Source: Alicyclobacillus sp.
GTDB lineage: Bacteria > Bacillota > Bacilli > Alicyclobacillales > Alicyclobacillaceae
DNA length: 64,000 bases
Assembly (NCBI GenBank): GCA_023511295.1
Contig: JAIMBT010000003.1
Span: 1-64,000 of the forward strand
Direction of reading: 5' to 3'
Shown: in pieces, positions 1 through 7,750 of the stretch
Numbering within the stretch: position 1 is the stretch's first letter
How the letters are laid out: each line of letters begins with the position of its first letter
Program-made: the position numbers and the translations under genes
Notes under the pieces: model-generated
Databases searched by the model: none
Told to the model about the DNA's origin: nothing
What the model saw: only the letters and a program-made list of their open reading frames with translations

Positions 1-764
1 GCTTGGGGCTTTTTGTGCTGTAGGGCAAAATTCCCCCTACAATCCCTTGTGGGGCCATAGGCGCTGTCAAAGATGAGCTTGAGGTCCGCACCACGACTCT
101 TCAGTTCGTTCAGGACAATGAGCCAAAATTTAGACGATTCGTTCTCGCCAATCCACATGCCCAGCACGTCTTTACAGCCTTCCAGGTCAATGCCAACGAC
201 CATGTATGCAGCCTTGTTGATTACTCGACCTTCCTGCTTCACCTTGTAGTGAATCGCATCCAGGTATACTACGGCGTACACTTTCTCCAGCGGCCTGCTC
301 TGCCATTCCTTGATGTGCGGTAATAGCTTGTCCGTGATGTTTGAGATGAGCGTCGGTGAGACGTCCAGCCCGTACAGTTCACGTAGATGAGATTGAATAT
401 CCCGAGTGCTGACACCACGGGCGTACATGGAAATGATTTGCTCCTCAATACCGGCTGTGTTCGTCTGATGCTTCTTGATGATTTCCGGTTCAAACTCGCC
501 CTTGCGATCCCTGGGCACAGCAATCTCAAGATCGCCATACTCGGACGTCAGCGTCTTACGGCTGTGGCCATTTCGGCTGTTATCAGTTGCCTTGTTCTTC
601 GTGTCATGTTTGGCATAGCCCAGTGCTGTCTCCAGCTCAGCCTCCAGCATTTCTTGCATCGTGCTGGCGAACAGGTCCCTCAACGCCGTTTGGACATTTT
701 CCGTAGATTTCAGATCATTCTCCTGGATGAACTGCCTCAACTGCTCCTTGGAAACCATGGCCAT
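1..764 (-). CDS. IS256-family transposase, incomplete at window edge
   Basis: DDE transposase of the IS256/mutator type. The frame opens at ATG 764 with GGGAGGT eight bases upstream and stays open to the left edge, so only the N-terminal 254 residues are visible. The first catalytic aspartate lies in YLDAIHYKV (D169). The family pattern holds to about residue 225 (LNELKSRG). After that, left of about position 89, the expected second catalytic motif (a short hydrophobic run ending in DGL.G) is missing and the sequence no longer looks like the family. This suggests a junction with other DNA or a rearranged copy. Composition is AT-richer than the rest of the window. The family call is firm; whether the copy is active is doubtful. 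Confidence 0.85.
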   Translation of the reverse strand, partial: MAMVSKEQLRQFIQENDLKSTENVQTALRDLFASTMQEMLEAELETALGYAKHDTKNKATDNSRNGHSRKTLTSEYGDLEIAVPRDRKGEFEPEIIKKHQTNTAGIEEQIISMYARGVSTRDIQSHLRELYGLDVSPTLISNITDKLLPHIKEWQSRPLEKVYAVVYLDAIHYKVKQEGRVINKAAYMVVGIDLEGCKDVLGMWIGENESSKFWLIVLNELKSRGADLKLIFDSAYGPTRDCRGNFALQHKKPQ

Positions 765-803
765 TCTATCCTACCTCCCAATCTTGCACTCCCGTAAGCG
801 ATT

Positions 804-830
804 GGGAGTTTACACAAAATATTTTACACC
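804..830. repeat. Candidate terminal inverted repeat of the IS256 element
   Basis: Just upstream of the transposase start lies GGGAGTTTACACAAAAT, which runs into an A/T-rich stretch ending in TTTACACCC. IS256-type ends usually carry this kind of TTTACACAAAA core. The partner repeat is outside the window, so the exact end and any target duplication cannot be fixed. Confidence 0.4.
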
Positions 831-856
831 CTCCCCTCTGTCGTATTGGCCCCCGT

Positions 857-884
857 TTGTTGAATCAGTCTTCTTTGGTATGAT
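857..884 (+). promoter_or_regulatory. Promoter with extended -10
   Basis: TGG directly precedes TATGAT (876-884), 45 bases before the GTG of the next gene. Only a weak -35 is seen (TTGTTG, 16 bases away). The same TGG plus -10 arrangement recurs at several other genes in this window. Confidence 0.5.
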
Positions 885-928
885 CATGCTGGGAGCAAGT
901 AACAAGCGAAAATGAGGAGCGATGATAC

Positions 929-1210
929 GTGCTATTTCACGTCACGGCAAGACATTCGTTTGACCAATGCGGAATGTATAACGAAGACGTTCAGAAAGCC
1001 TTGCAGGCGTTCCTTCCTTCGATACAGCAGTTATGCAAGGAGCACTCCGTAAAGCTACACTATGTTGTGACTGGTCACCCAGATCACGTTTTCTATATAC
1101 TTGTTGAGGCAGAAGATTCCGGCTCACTTTGTTCCGTACTGACTGCCATTCCGATGCAACAGGAGTTTGATATCAAGCCAGTGCGATTCCTGGGCGTGAA
1201 TCAATATTAA
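929..1210 (+). CDS. Conserved small protein of unknown function
   Basis: A 93-residue soluble protein with no signal peptide or membrane segment. The start is GTG 929, with GAGGAG nine bases upstream. The predicted pattern is beta-alpha-beta, beginning with a strand (LFHVTARH), then a long helix and further strands near YYVVTG-like and HVFYILVEAE sequences. This fits a ferredoxin-like or dimeric alpha/beta-barrel fold, as in the DUF3303/GYD type. No catalytic motif can be named. It stands alone on the plus strand between the IS element and two minus-strand genes, in an AT-richer segment. It is probably a real gene because of the good ribosome site and the promoter upstream; its function is unknown. 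Confidence 0.65.
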   Translation: MLFHVTARHSFDQCGMYNEDVQKALQAFLPSIQQLCKEHSVKLHYVVTGHPDHVFYILVEAEDSGSLCSVLTAIPMQQEFDIKPVRFLGVNQY

Positions 1211-1297
1211 CAAAGCCCAATCTCCGTACATCTAAATTCAAGTCATCTTGATTACGTAAGCTAACCCTCTTTCAATCTCAGTTCGCATAGCGTCTTC

Positions 1298-1735
1298 TTA
1301 TTTGATTCGCTCCGCCAACTCCAAAATAACTCCCTCTGGTCCACGGACGTAGCATAACTTATAGCTTTCTTCATATTGCTGTACCTCGCTGAAGACTTCT
1401 GTGCCCTTCTCTTTTAATTTGGCAACGATGGCGTCGATATCTTCAACGGCAAATGCAATATGCCGGATACCCAGCGTATTCGCAAAGGGTTTCGGAATGT
1501 CTTGTTCATCGGATGGCGTATAATATTTAACGAGCTCAATCCATGCTTGACCATCTGGGGTCCCCAACCCTACACAGGCTGTTTTAACGTCAGTAAGTCC
1601 AAGGACTTGATCCAACCATTCTCCTTCCATTTCCCATTCCGCTCGCACTTCCAGCCCCAAATCCACGAAAAACGATTTAGCTGCTTGAAGGTCATTCACA
1701 TTTAAGCTCACGTGATCCATCCGATGAACCTTCAT
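1298..1735 (-). CDS. VOC-family (glyoxalase/dioxygenase-like) protein
   Basis: A 145-residue protein of the vicinal-oxygen-chelate superfamily. It has two beta-alpha-beta-beta-beta modules: the first begins MDHVSLNV and the second begins IRHIAFAV. Typical metal positions are present: His in DHVSL, Glu in WIELV, His in RHIAF and Glu in ILELAE. Members are metal-dependent isomerases, dioxygenases or resistance proteins; the substrate cannot be read from the sequence. The start ATG follows AAGGAG at normal spacing. The gene is AT-rich compared with genes beyond 2.5 kb and lies beside a YdeI-like gene of similar composition, so both may have been acquired together. Confidence 0.85.
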   Translation of the reverse strand: MKVHRMDHVSLNVNDLQAAKSFFVDLGLEVRAEWEMEGEWLDQVLGLTDVKTACVGLGTPDGQAWIELVKYYTPSDEQDIPKPFANTLGIRHIAFAVEDIDAIVAKLKEKGTEVFSEVQQYEESYKLCYVRGPEGVILELAERIK

Positions 1736-1816
1736 GTTGTAGAACTCCTTGTGATTGAGTACTTAAAAAACGGCTCGTAGACTGAGATACGCCTCGTGAA
1801 GTCCGAAGAAGATCCA

Positions 1817-2440
1817 TCATTTATAAAACGGCTTTCCGTCGAGAATATGTTGCATGTATTTTTCAATTCTTGACTCCCTCGTTTTGGATTGTTTGGGGGC
1901 TGAAAAATAGATGATGTATGCCCGTTGCCTTCCTGGTGTCAATGCTTCAAAAGCAGCTTTCAAGGAAGGGATCTCATCGAGTTTCTTTTGGAACTCTTCA
2001 GGGATTGGTTCTGGATTCTTTTCAATATGCGGCTTCAATCCAGATTTTTCAATTTCAATCGCTTCGTAAACGTAAGCTTTCAAGATAGGCTCCATCACAA
2101 CGATATCCCGAACGCTGGTGAACCGAATCTGCCGACCCGCCTGCGTATGTTCGGTTAAAATACCGTTGGTATCTTTCAACAGAGAACCTTTGAAAAAGTT
2201 TATTGCGCAGTAGTCTTTAAATGCAGCCATTATAAGGACATTCCGTTTCTGATACGTGTAACAAGGTTGGGACCACTTCAGTTCTTCAGTCAGTCCACAA
2301 TCCAGAAGAATTGATCTCAGTTTCTTCAATTCTTCCTGCCAACTATGGACTTTGCAGTTGGGAGTGCCGCCCCGTTTGCAACGCATACATCCTCCGCTTA
2401 AATAGGCATCAATCTTTGGATTCGTTCTTTGGGTTGTCAT
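1817..2440 (-). CDS. YdeI-family protein (DUF1801 plus OmdA-like C-terminus)
   Basis: A 207-residue protein resembling Bacillus YdeI. Residues 35-130 match the DUF1801/YdhG-like fold (KWSQPCYTY, AINFFKGSLL). Residues 140-207 match the YdeI/OmdA-like C-terminal helical module (LTPGRQRAYIIYF, ETRESRIEKYM-like pattern, ending LDGKPFYK). A short Cys-rich stretch (residues 18-29, three cysteines) lies near the N-terminus. Such proteins are often linked with bacteriocin or antimicrobial-peptide tolerance, but the biochemical role is unknown. AT-rich composition sets it apart from the GC-rich genes that follow. Confidence 0.8.
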   Translation of the reverse strand: MTTQRTNPKIDAYLSGGCMRCKRGGTPNCKVHSWQEELKKLRSILLDCGLTEELKWSQPCYTYQKRNVLIMAAFKDYCAINFFKGSLLKDTNGILTEHTQAGRQIRFTSVRDIVVMEPILKAYVYEAIEIEKSGLKPHIEKNPEPIPEEFQKKLDEIPSLKAAFEALTPGRQRAYIIYFSAPKQSKTRESRIEKYMQHILDGKPFYK

Positions 2441-2595
2441 CTATCTGTACCCCTCATGCATGGGTGTTCTGTTGCCTCATTCATTACACCAATGCGGCTC
2501 TTGCAGATAAGCCTTCAGGCACATCAGCGCATAAACCCATCCATCCGGCCCCTGTCCCATGCGGCCATTTCCGTCGTCTGAGGATGGGCATGCAG

Positions 2596-2970
2596 TCACT
2601 TCCTCCACTCGAGGAACTCCATCCGATTGCCAAACGGATCATCCACATAGAATCGATCCGCACCCGGCAGCAACTCGTCTTCCGTGACGGGAATGCCGTA
2701 GCGAAGGAGGCGTTCCTTCAAAGCCGTTATGTTCTCCACGTGAATCGCCGGATGGGCCTTCTTCGCAGGCGTGAAGTTTGGGTCGATCCCGATGTGAAGT
2801 TGATGGCTTCCGCAGCGAAACCAGACGCCACCCCGTTTGCGCAGGTCTTCCGGTTTCTCAAGCTCCTCCATGCCGAGAATCTCCCCGAAAAAGCGGCGTG
2901 CTTCGTCCTCACAGCCGGCGGGTCCGGCCAGTTGCACGTGATCAATCCCGTAAAAGGAATGCCCCACCAT
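2596..2970 (-). CDS. VOC-family protein
   Basis: A 124-residue glyoxalase-superfamily protein. The first module starts YGIDHVQLAG and continues through an EARRFFGEILGM helix. The second half has AIHVENITALKERL and ends with VDDPFGNRMEFLEW, the usual VOC signature with the metal-binding Glu. His in DHVQL, His in HQLHIG and the terminal Glu are compatible with a metal site. Substrate unknown. This is the first gene with the high GC that marks the rest of the window, so the composition boundary lies just before it. The next gene upstream on the same strand ends 83 bases away. Confidence 0.85.
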   Translation of the reverse strand: MVGHSFYGIDHVQLAGPAGCEDEARRFFGEILGMEELEKPEDLRKRGGVWFRCGSHQLHIGIDPNFTPAKKAHPAIHVENITALKERLLRYGIPVTEDELLPGADRFYVDDPFGNRMEFLEWRK

Positions 2971-3053
2971 CCTCGCTCCTTCCCGTTCCTTTCCGAGCCA
3001 TCCAATCCCTCAACCCAGGCGGCCCCTGGTTTCGCACCGTGGACAGCGCCTCT

Positions 3054-3575
3054 CTACCACCCCTTGGCGGTTCGAAGCGCCGTGATTTGAGCCGTATGGT
3101 GCCGATTATGCCATGCGTACACGCCGAGCGCTCTGTCCAAGGTCCAGACGCCGCTCTTGGGGTGGACAAAGGTCCGGGAAAAATCCGCGGCAGACATCCC
3201 CTTGAGAATCATGACCCAGCGCTCATGAACCAGTTCAAACAGTTGCAAAGAAGACTCGACCGGCACGTGGCGGTCTGGCAACTCCGCCCACAAGCTCTCG
3301 ATGGCGGGCATGATCTGCGGGTTCTCCTCGGTTAACGCGGATTTGAAACGGGTATAGACGAGCATGTCGTTTTCCGCCAGGTGGTGTACCACTTGGCGGA
3401 CGGTCCACCCGCCTGCGCGGTACGGTGTATTCAGTTGGTCTTCCGAGAGGCCTTCCACGGCATGTCGGAGGTTGGCCGGTGCGTCCACCAACACCTGAAT
3501 CCATTCTGCCCGCTGCTCGGTGGAGACGTTCTCCACCGGAACAAATTTACCAATCGGATAGCGGTTCTCGTCCAT
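3054..3575 (-). CDS. DinB/YfiT-type metal-dependent transferase
   Basis: A 173-residue protein very like Bacillus YfiT, a DinB-superfamily four-helix protein of the bacillithiol S-transferase group. The putative metal triad is visible: His64/His65 in RQVVHHLAEND, His156 and His159/His160 in WHNRHHTAQI. Family members conjugate low-molecular-weight thiols to electrophiles or act as metal-dependent hydrolases. The start at ATG 3575 is preferred over the upstream start at 3623 because GAGGAGG sits eight bases before it and the family N-terminus (DENRYPIGKF) begins there. Its real substrate here is an inference. Confidence 0.85.
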   Translation of the reverse strand: MDENRYPIGKFVPVENVSTEQRAEWIQVLVDAPANLRHAVEGLSEDQLNTPYRAGGWTVRQVVHHLAENDMLVYTRFKSALTEENPQIMPAIESLWAELPDRHVPVESSLQLFELVHERWVMILKGMSAADFSRTFVHPKSGVWTLDRALGVYAWHNRHHTAQITALRTAKGW

Positions 3576-3644
3576 CCCAGGGCCTCCTCGCTCTTTCATT
3601 TCGGTGATAGGGTCCAAACCCATCCTACCGCTTCCCGTGCGCCG

Positions 3645-3917
3645 TCATCCACCAGAAATCGCCTGTAGAACCCAAACGTCCGAATCCTCCTGAAGCCGCA
3701 CCGAGATGTGCGATTGCGGCGGCAGCCGGTGACCGCTGATAAACACGCTCAGGTGCGGACGCAAGCGACCGTCCGGCTCGACGAGCCATGCCGCCATGCC
3801 CGGGTAGCGGGCGTCCAACGAGCGGAGCACGTCCGCAAGCGTCTGTCCCGGAAGCGTCACCAATGGTTCGGCTCCAAACGCGTCCGCCAGTGTGACCGGT
3901 AGGTGTACGGTGATCAC
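3645..3917 (-). CDS. MoaD/ThiS-like small sulfur-carrier protein
   Basis: A 90-residue ubiquitin-like beta-grasp protein. It has the pattern of MoaD/ThiS: an N-terminal strand (ITVHLPV), a helix (LADVLRSLDARYPGM), and a C-terminus of ISGG with the terminal Gly-Gly used for adenylation and thiocarboxylation. The GTG start overlaps the stop of the preceding BNR-repeat gene by four bases, so the pair is translationally coupled. No molybdopterin or thiamine genes lie nearby, so this carrier may serve another pathway. It is longer than typical MoaD (about 80) but within range. The coupling suggests a joint function with the beta-propeller protein. Confidence 0.8.
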   Translation of the reverse strand: MITVHLPVTLADAFGAEPLVTLPGQTLADVLRSLDARYPGMAAWLVEPDGRLRPHLSVFISGHRLPPQSHISVRLQEDSDVWVLQAISGG

Positions 3918-4978
3918 GACTCTGCCACTGCGACCACGGAGTAGATGCGCGGCAGATGTTGCGCCACCAGTTGCCAGGTCTCTCCCTCGTCGGCGGAGTG
4001 AAAGAGCTCTCCAGAGGTCGTTCCAAAGTACAGACCCAACGGTTCTTCTGCGTCGGACGTAAAGGCGTCTCGAAGGACACCGGTAAATGCCGGTTCGGGC
4101 AATCCACGGTTGAGGCGCTCCCAGCTTACACCTCCGTCTCGCGTCCGATAGACGGACAGCACATTGTCCGGTGCCCAACGCGGCCAGCGTTCAACGGGGA
4201 CGACGTAAGCCCGGTCCGGATCTTCCGGATGTCCGACAATGGGAAACCCAAAATCGGACGGGAGGCCTCCGGCGACGTACGTCCAGCTGTCGCCGCCGTC
4301 GTCAGAGCGGTAGACCCCGCCGTGGTTCTGCAGCCACAATCGACCCGGGAGACTCGGGGAGAGCCAGAACTTGTGGACGCACTGACCCGATTCCGGATAT
4401 TGCTGATCTTCCGGCAGGAACTCGGCCCGAATTCCCTGGTTGATGGGCTGCCAGGTGTGGCCGTCATCGTCCGAGCGGTAGATGCCGCCGGAAGAACAGG
4501 CGATGTAGATGCGATTGGGGTGAAACGGACAAACCGCAACCGTATGCAGGCATTTGCCGCCGTATCCCGCGTGCCAGGATGCGTGGGTGGGATGCTCGCG
4601 CAACGCGCGCACCTCGGCCCACGTGTCTCCTCCGTCGAGGGAGCGAAACAGCCCACTCGCTTCGACGCCAGCGTAAACCACCCCGCCACCCGCCGGTCGG
4701 ATGGACCAGACGCGTGTGACCCGTTCAGGGTCATCCGCGCTGTACGCAAGTCCGCTGCCTCCGGTGTCCCAGTTCTCACCCCAGTCCCTGGAGCGACGAA
4801 CCGATGGGCCGTAGAATTCGGAGTTCACCCCCGCATAGAGGGTACCGGTCTCTCGGTCGTACGCGCTGGTATAGATGGGGTCCCCCGACAAGACCGGGGA
4901 CAGTGCGCGCCAATCGCGACGGTTGTCTGACTGGAATCTGAACAGCCCTTTCGCCGTTCCCACCAATAGATACACCAT
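3914..4978 (-). CDS. BNR/Asp-box beta-propeller protein (sialidase/sortilin-like)
   Basis: A 354-residue protein made of repeated Asp-box motifs: SLDGGDTW, SDDDGHTW, SDDGGDSW, TRDGGVSW and SADEGETW, spaced as in beta-propellers. There is no signal peptide, so it is probably cytoplasmic. The catalytic residues of true sialidases (Arg triad, nucleophile Tyr/Glu) cannot be recognised, so glycosidase activity should not be assumed. It begins at ATG 4978, directly with the first blade (VYLLVGTAKGLF). It is followed with a 4-base overlap by the MoaD-like carrier. The exact function is unknown; a scaffold or binding role is an inference. Confidence 0.8.
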   Translation of the reverse strand: MVYLLVGTAKGLFRFQSDNRRDWRALSPVLSGDPIYTSAYDRETGTLYAGVNSEFYGPSVRRSRDWGENWDTGGSGLAYSADDPERVTRVWSIRPAGGGVVYAGVEASGLFRSLDGGDTWAEVRALREHPTHASWHAGYGGKCLHTVAVCPFHPNRIYIACSSGGIYRSDDDGHTWQPINQGIRAEFLPEDQQYPESGQCVHKFWLSPSLPGRLWLQNHGGVYRSDDGGDSWTYVAGGLPSDFGFPIVGHPEDPDRAYVVPVERWPRWAPDNVLSVYRTRDGGVSWERLNRGLPEPAFTGVLRDAFTSDAEEPLGLYFGTTSGELFHSADEGETWQLVAQHLPRIYSVVAVAES

Positions 4979-5170
4979 TCCACATCTCCATTCTCAGGTC
5001 GTGGACAGGATGCACACCACGCCCTCAACCATCCATCGCGCATGTACCCTCATGTAGCTCTGACTTTCGTTCGGAATCGGTACACCACGTCGTCGTCCGA
5101 ACCAACGCCGAGCGCACCTGTTCCTCGTCCGCAATCGGATAGAATCGGATGCACCCAATGTCGTGAGCGG

Positions 5171-5644
5171 TTACTGGACCCGCATGACGCGGCCGCCGGT
5201 GAGTTCAACCAGCTCCTTCGGCGTCATGCGCACGACGGCCTTGGGATGCCCGGCAGCGGTCCAGACCTCCGCGTACTGCAGCAGGTCTTCGTCAATCACA
5301 GTCTGAATCGGTCGCACGTGGCCGATGGGCGGCACACCGCCGATGACAAAACCCGTGGTGTCTCGAACAAAGGCTGCATCCGCTTTCTCCACGACGTCCT
5401 CGAGGGCCGCTGACAAGGCCTCCTCGTTGACGCGATGGGTGCCGCTGGCGACCACGAGCAGGGGTTCCCCCGAACGGCGCAGCCGGAACACGATGGACTT
5501 CGCAATCTGTTCGACCGCACAGCCAATCGCCACCGCTGCCTCAGCGGCCGTCCGCGCGCTCTCGGGCAGCTCTACCACGGTATGGTCGTAACCGCGGTTG
5601 TGCAGATACATTTGAATCTTTTGAGCGGATGGCTGAAAGGGCAT
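5171..5644 (-). CDS. YbaK/EbsC-family aminoacyl-tRNA deacylase
   Basis: A protein of about 157 residues of the YbaK/ProX editing superfamily, which hydrolyses mischarged aminoacyl-tRNA such as Cys-tRNA(Pro). Seen features are KSIVFRL with the conserved Lys, a substrate-pocket GxxPPIGH-type loop (GVPPIGHVRPI), and a C-terminal PKAVVRMTP strand followed by LVELTGG. The start is uncertain. AAGGGAGG abuts an ATG at 5659, which is too close, and lies 15 bases before ATG 5644, which is rather far. The latter matches the usual family N-terminus better. It stands alone. Confidence 0.8.
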   Translation of the reverse strand: MPFQPSAQKIQMYLHNRGYDHTVVELPESARTAAEAAVAIGCAVEQIAKSIVFRLRRSGEPLLVVASGTHRVNEEALSAALEDVVEKADAAFVRDTTGFVIGGVPPIGHVRPIQTVIDEDLLQYAEVWTAAGHPKAVVRMTPKELVELTGGRVMRVQ

Positions 5645-5715
5645 TGACAGAATGGTCATCCTCCCTTCTGCATGTGGGCGGTTGCCCAACCGTTCCCTAC
5701 CCGTATGACTCGTAT

Positions 5716-5743
5716 CCTATACGAATCCGCAGCGGGGTTGCAA
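5716..5743 (-). promoter_or_regulatory. Possible promoter of the YbaK-like gene
   Basis: On the minus strand TTGCAA is followed after 16 bases by TATAGG. The site lies about 60-70 bases upstream of the YbaK-like gene's possible starts, in a gap without genes. Confidence 0.4.
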
Positions 5744-5881
5744 GCGTGTCCCAATGCTTTCACATCCTGTTGTCAACGGACGCGTAGCAAATGGAGGGCC
5801 CCGTCTTCGAGATAGCCACCCACACGAGCCGCGCACGCGGGAATACCCTAAACCGACGCAATCCGAAGGTGGAATGACGGG

Positions 5882-6115
5882 ATGTCCGACGAAGCGGTGA
5901 AAGCGTGGCAAAAAGGGGAAGCCGATGCGCGCCATGGCGTGTTTACATTCCTCATCCTGTTGACGCTGGCCAATCTCGACATCATGGCGCGAAAGACCAA
6001 ACGAGAACAAGAACGCGCGACGCAAACATGGGTCGCATGGGGTGTGATTTTCGTGCTACTCGCCTTCTTCATCATCGCGCCCGAGCAGGAGTTGCTCGCG
6101 CGTTCACCGTCTTGA
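5882..6115 (+). CDS. Small membrane protein of unknown function
   Basis: A 77-residue protein with two predicted membrane segments: about residues 20-34 (VFTFLILLTLANLDI) and 50-65 (WVAWGVIFVLLAFFII), separated by a charged loop (ARKTKREQER). GAAGGTGGA lies about nine bases before ATG 5882. Nothing in the sequence points to a specific role. The only close neighbour on this strand is another small gene 55 bases downstream. No family recognised. Confidence 0.55.
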   Translation: MSDEAVKAWQKGEADARHGVFTFLILLTLANLDIMARKTKREQERATQTWVAWGVIFVLLAFFIIAPEQELLARSPS

Positions 6116-6170
6116 CCCGTGCAGGGCGCGTGAGGCGTGCGAGTTGTCAGCAAGAACCGGAGGGAACAGC

Positions 6171-6488
6171 GTGGACCTTGGAAAGGCGTGGCGCATGGGC
6201 TCCACCATCTTTCAGATGTCGAGGGACCCGAATATTCACCTGCTTGTCCGCGGAGCCTGGGGCGGGATGCGGTACCTGCGCGAGAGGATGACCCGAAAGC
6301 GGCAAGCATCCCCCGAGTCGCCACAGGGAGACGCCGGTCCCGACGAGCGACCGGTCGTCCCTCGAGCGGACCAGCCTCGTCGGCCACGCCGACCCCGTCG
6401 GCCGCGCCGGCCCGCACCCCCTTCGCGTGGAAGCACCCCACGCCGACCGACCGGCCGACGAATCGACCGGCACCGCAACCCGATGTGA
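6171..6488 (+). CDS. Small basic protein, Arg/Pro-rich C-terminus
   Basis: A 105-residue frame from GTG 6171, with GGAGGG six bases upstream. The first 45 residues look like an ordinary amphipathic sequence (AWRMGSTIFQMSRDP, LVRGAWGGMRYLRERM). The rest is low-complexity, with repeated PRRP units and Arg-rich sequence, and is probably disordered. Frames on the other strand here are antisense shadows of this GC-rich region. The good ribosome site supports the gene; the low-complexity tail lowers confidence. Function unknown. Confidence 0.45.
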   Translation: MDLGKAWRMGSTIFQMSRDPNIHLLVRGAWGGMRYLRERMTRKRQASPESPQGDAGPDERPVVPRADQPRRPRRPRRPRRPAPPSRGSTPRRPTGRRIDRHRNPM

Positions 6489-6540
6489 ACCCGGGGCCGG
6501 GTGCTCCCACGCTCGTGAATCGGGCGCAGCGGCGGTAGCG

Positions 6541-7644
6541 TCACGGTGTGACGACGAAACTCCCCATGGCCCCTTTGGCCGCGTCGCGCATGGAATGTGT
6601 CGTGAAGGTGTAGGTGCCGGGTTGCGGAAATCGCAGCGTGAGCAGGATGCCGTCACCCGGCGCCACCGAAGCGGTCTGGACATCCGTGAGACGGTTGGCC
6701 GGGTTGCCCGATGCCTCCACCTCGCGAAGGATGGAGCCGACGACGTGAAAGGCGGACCAGTCGTTCGGCCCTGCATCGACGAACGCGACGCTGATGGTCT
6801 GACCCGCCCTGACGTGCAGCGGATGCAGCATGTAGCGGTTCGCCTCCCCGTTGAAGACCACGTACTGAGGCGTGCCGTTCTCGACGTCGTCTAAGTCCAA
6901 CGGCTTGTAAAACTCACTCTGGACGATGGTGAACTGCGGAGGTTGTTGACCTTTCGGCGTCACAACCACAGCTCCGTACATCCCCTGCGCGATGTGCAGC
7001 GCCATCGGTTGCGTTTCGCAGTGGTAGAGGAACACGCCCGGAACGGTCGCGTCAAAGGTGATGGTCCGCGTGCCGCCAGGCGGCACGTCCACGTAGTTCT
7101 GGTTCGGTGCGACGAGTGCAGCATGCAGATCAATGGAGTGCGACATGTGCGGGTCCAGATTGTGCAACGTCAGTTGAACGTGGTCCCCCTGCTCCAGTTG
7201 AATGACCGGCCCCGGCACCGTGCCGTCAAACGTCCACGCCGGAAAGGATACACCCGGCGCAATCTCTACGCGCGTCTCTTCGGTGTACATCGTGATGGAA
7301 ACGTCGTGCCCGCGACGGACCACCTGCATCGGCCGCGGCGTCTGATTCAGGCCCTGGCCTGGCATCGACGAAGGCATTTGGTTCGCTCGATTCCCAGCCT
7401 GACCCATTCCGTTCATCGGCACTTCATTCGCGCTGCCGCCTGTTGCACGTCCCACAGCCTGGGCGTTTGGGGCGCTCGTCGATCCGGCCGCCCCACATCC
7501 GGCCAGTACCGTCACCAACGCGACTGCCGACAGCGCCGCCACTCCGCTCCTCTGTGTCCGCAGACCGACCTTGCCGGCGGACGCCAGCTGGGTTCGTCGA
7601 CCCTTGTTCCGGGCATGTGTATCCGTACATCGGTGTGTGTTCAC
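6541..7644 (-). CDS. Copper nitrite reductase-like two-cupredoxin lipoprotein (NirK family)
   Basis: A 367-residue lipoprotein with lipobox LAGC (Cys50), a 55-residue Gly/Asn/Gln-rich linker and two cupredoxin domains (about 108-230 and 240-367). The pattern matches NirK closely. Type-1 copper ligands are His169, Cys209, His217 and Met222. Type-2 ligands are His174, His208 and His350, and the catalytic pair is Asp172 and His300. All aligned positions of the NirK active site are therefore present, and reduction of nitrite to NO at the outer face of the membrane is plausible. A related multicopper role is possible. The GTG start is preferred because GGAGGAGG lies six bases before it. An FNR/CRP-type palindrome sits about 50 bases upstream. 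Confidence 0.8.
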   Translation of the reverse strand: MNTHRCTDTHARNKGRRTQLASAGKVGLRTQRSGVAALSAVALVTVLAGCGAAGSTSAPNAQAVGRATGGSANEVPMNGMGQAGNRANQMPSSMPGQGLNQTPRPMQVVRRGHDVSITMYTEETRVEIAPGVSFPAWTFDGTVPGPVIQLEQGDHVQLTLHNLDPHMSHSIDLHAALVAPNQNYVDVPPGGTRTITFDATVPGVFLYHCETQPMALHIAQGMYGAVVVTPKGQQPPQFTIVQSEFYKPLDLDDVENGTPQYVVFNGEANRYMLHPLHVRAGQTISVAFVDAGPNDWSAFHVVGSILREVEASGNPANRLTDVQTASVAPGDGILLTLRFPQPGTYTFTTHSMRDAAKGAMGSFVVTP

Positions 7645-7694
7645 CGCCATCCTCCTCCCGGTGGACAGCGTAACGTACACCGCCGGAACGATTG

Positions 7695-7710
7695 TGTGCA
7701 ACAGGTCACA
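7695..7710. promoter_or_regulatory. FNR/CRP-type palindrome upstream of the NirK-like gene
   Basis: TGTGC-N6-TCACA, nine of ten positions of the TGTGA-N6-TCACA consensus used by Gram-positive FNR and CRP-family regulators. Its centre is 58 bases upstream of the GTG start. A possible -10 (TACGTT, minus strand, 7672-7677) lies about 28 bases downstream of its centre, close to the geometry of a class II activator site. Confidence 0.5.
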
Positions 7711-7750
7711 CTTCCCTGGTCGAGCGGACGACGTTCACAAAGTTGTCAAG

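Noticed and set aside
387-915. Plus-strand frames inside the IS256 region
   Set aside because: Antisense to the transposase and without ribosome sites.
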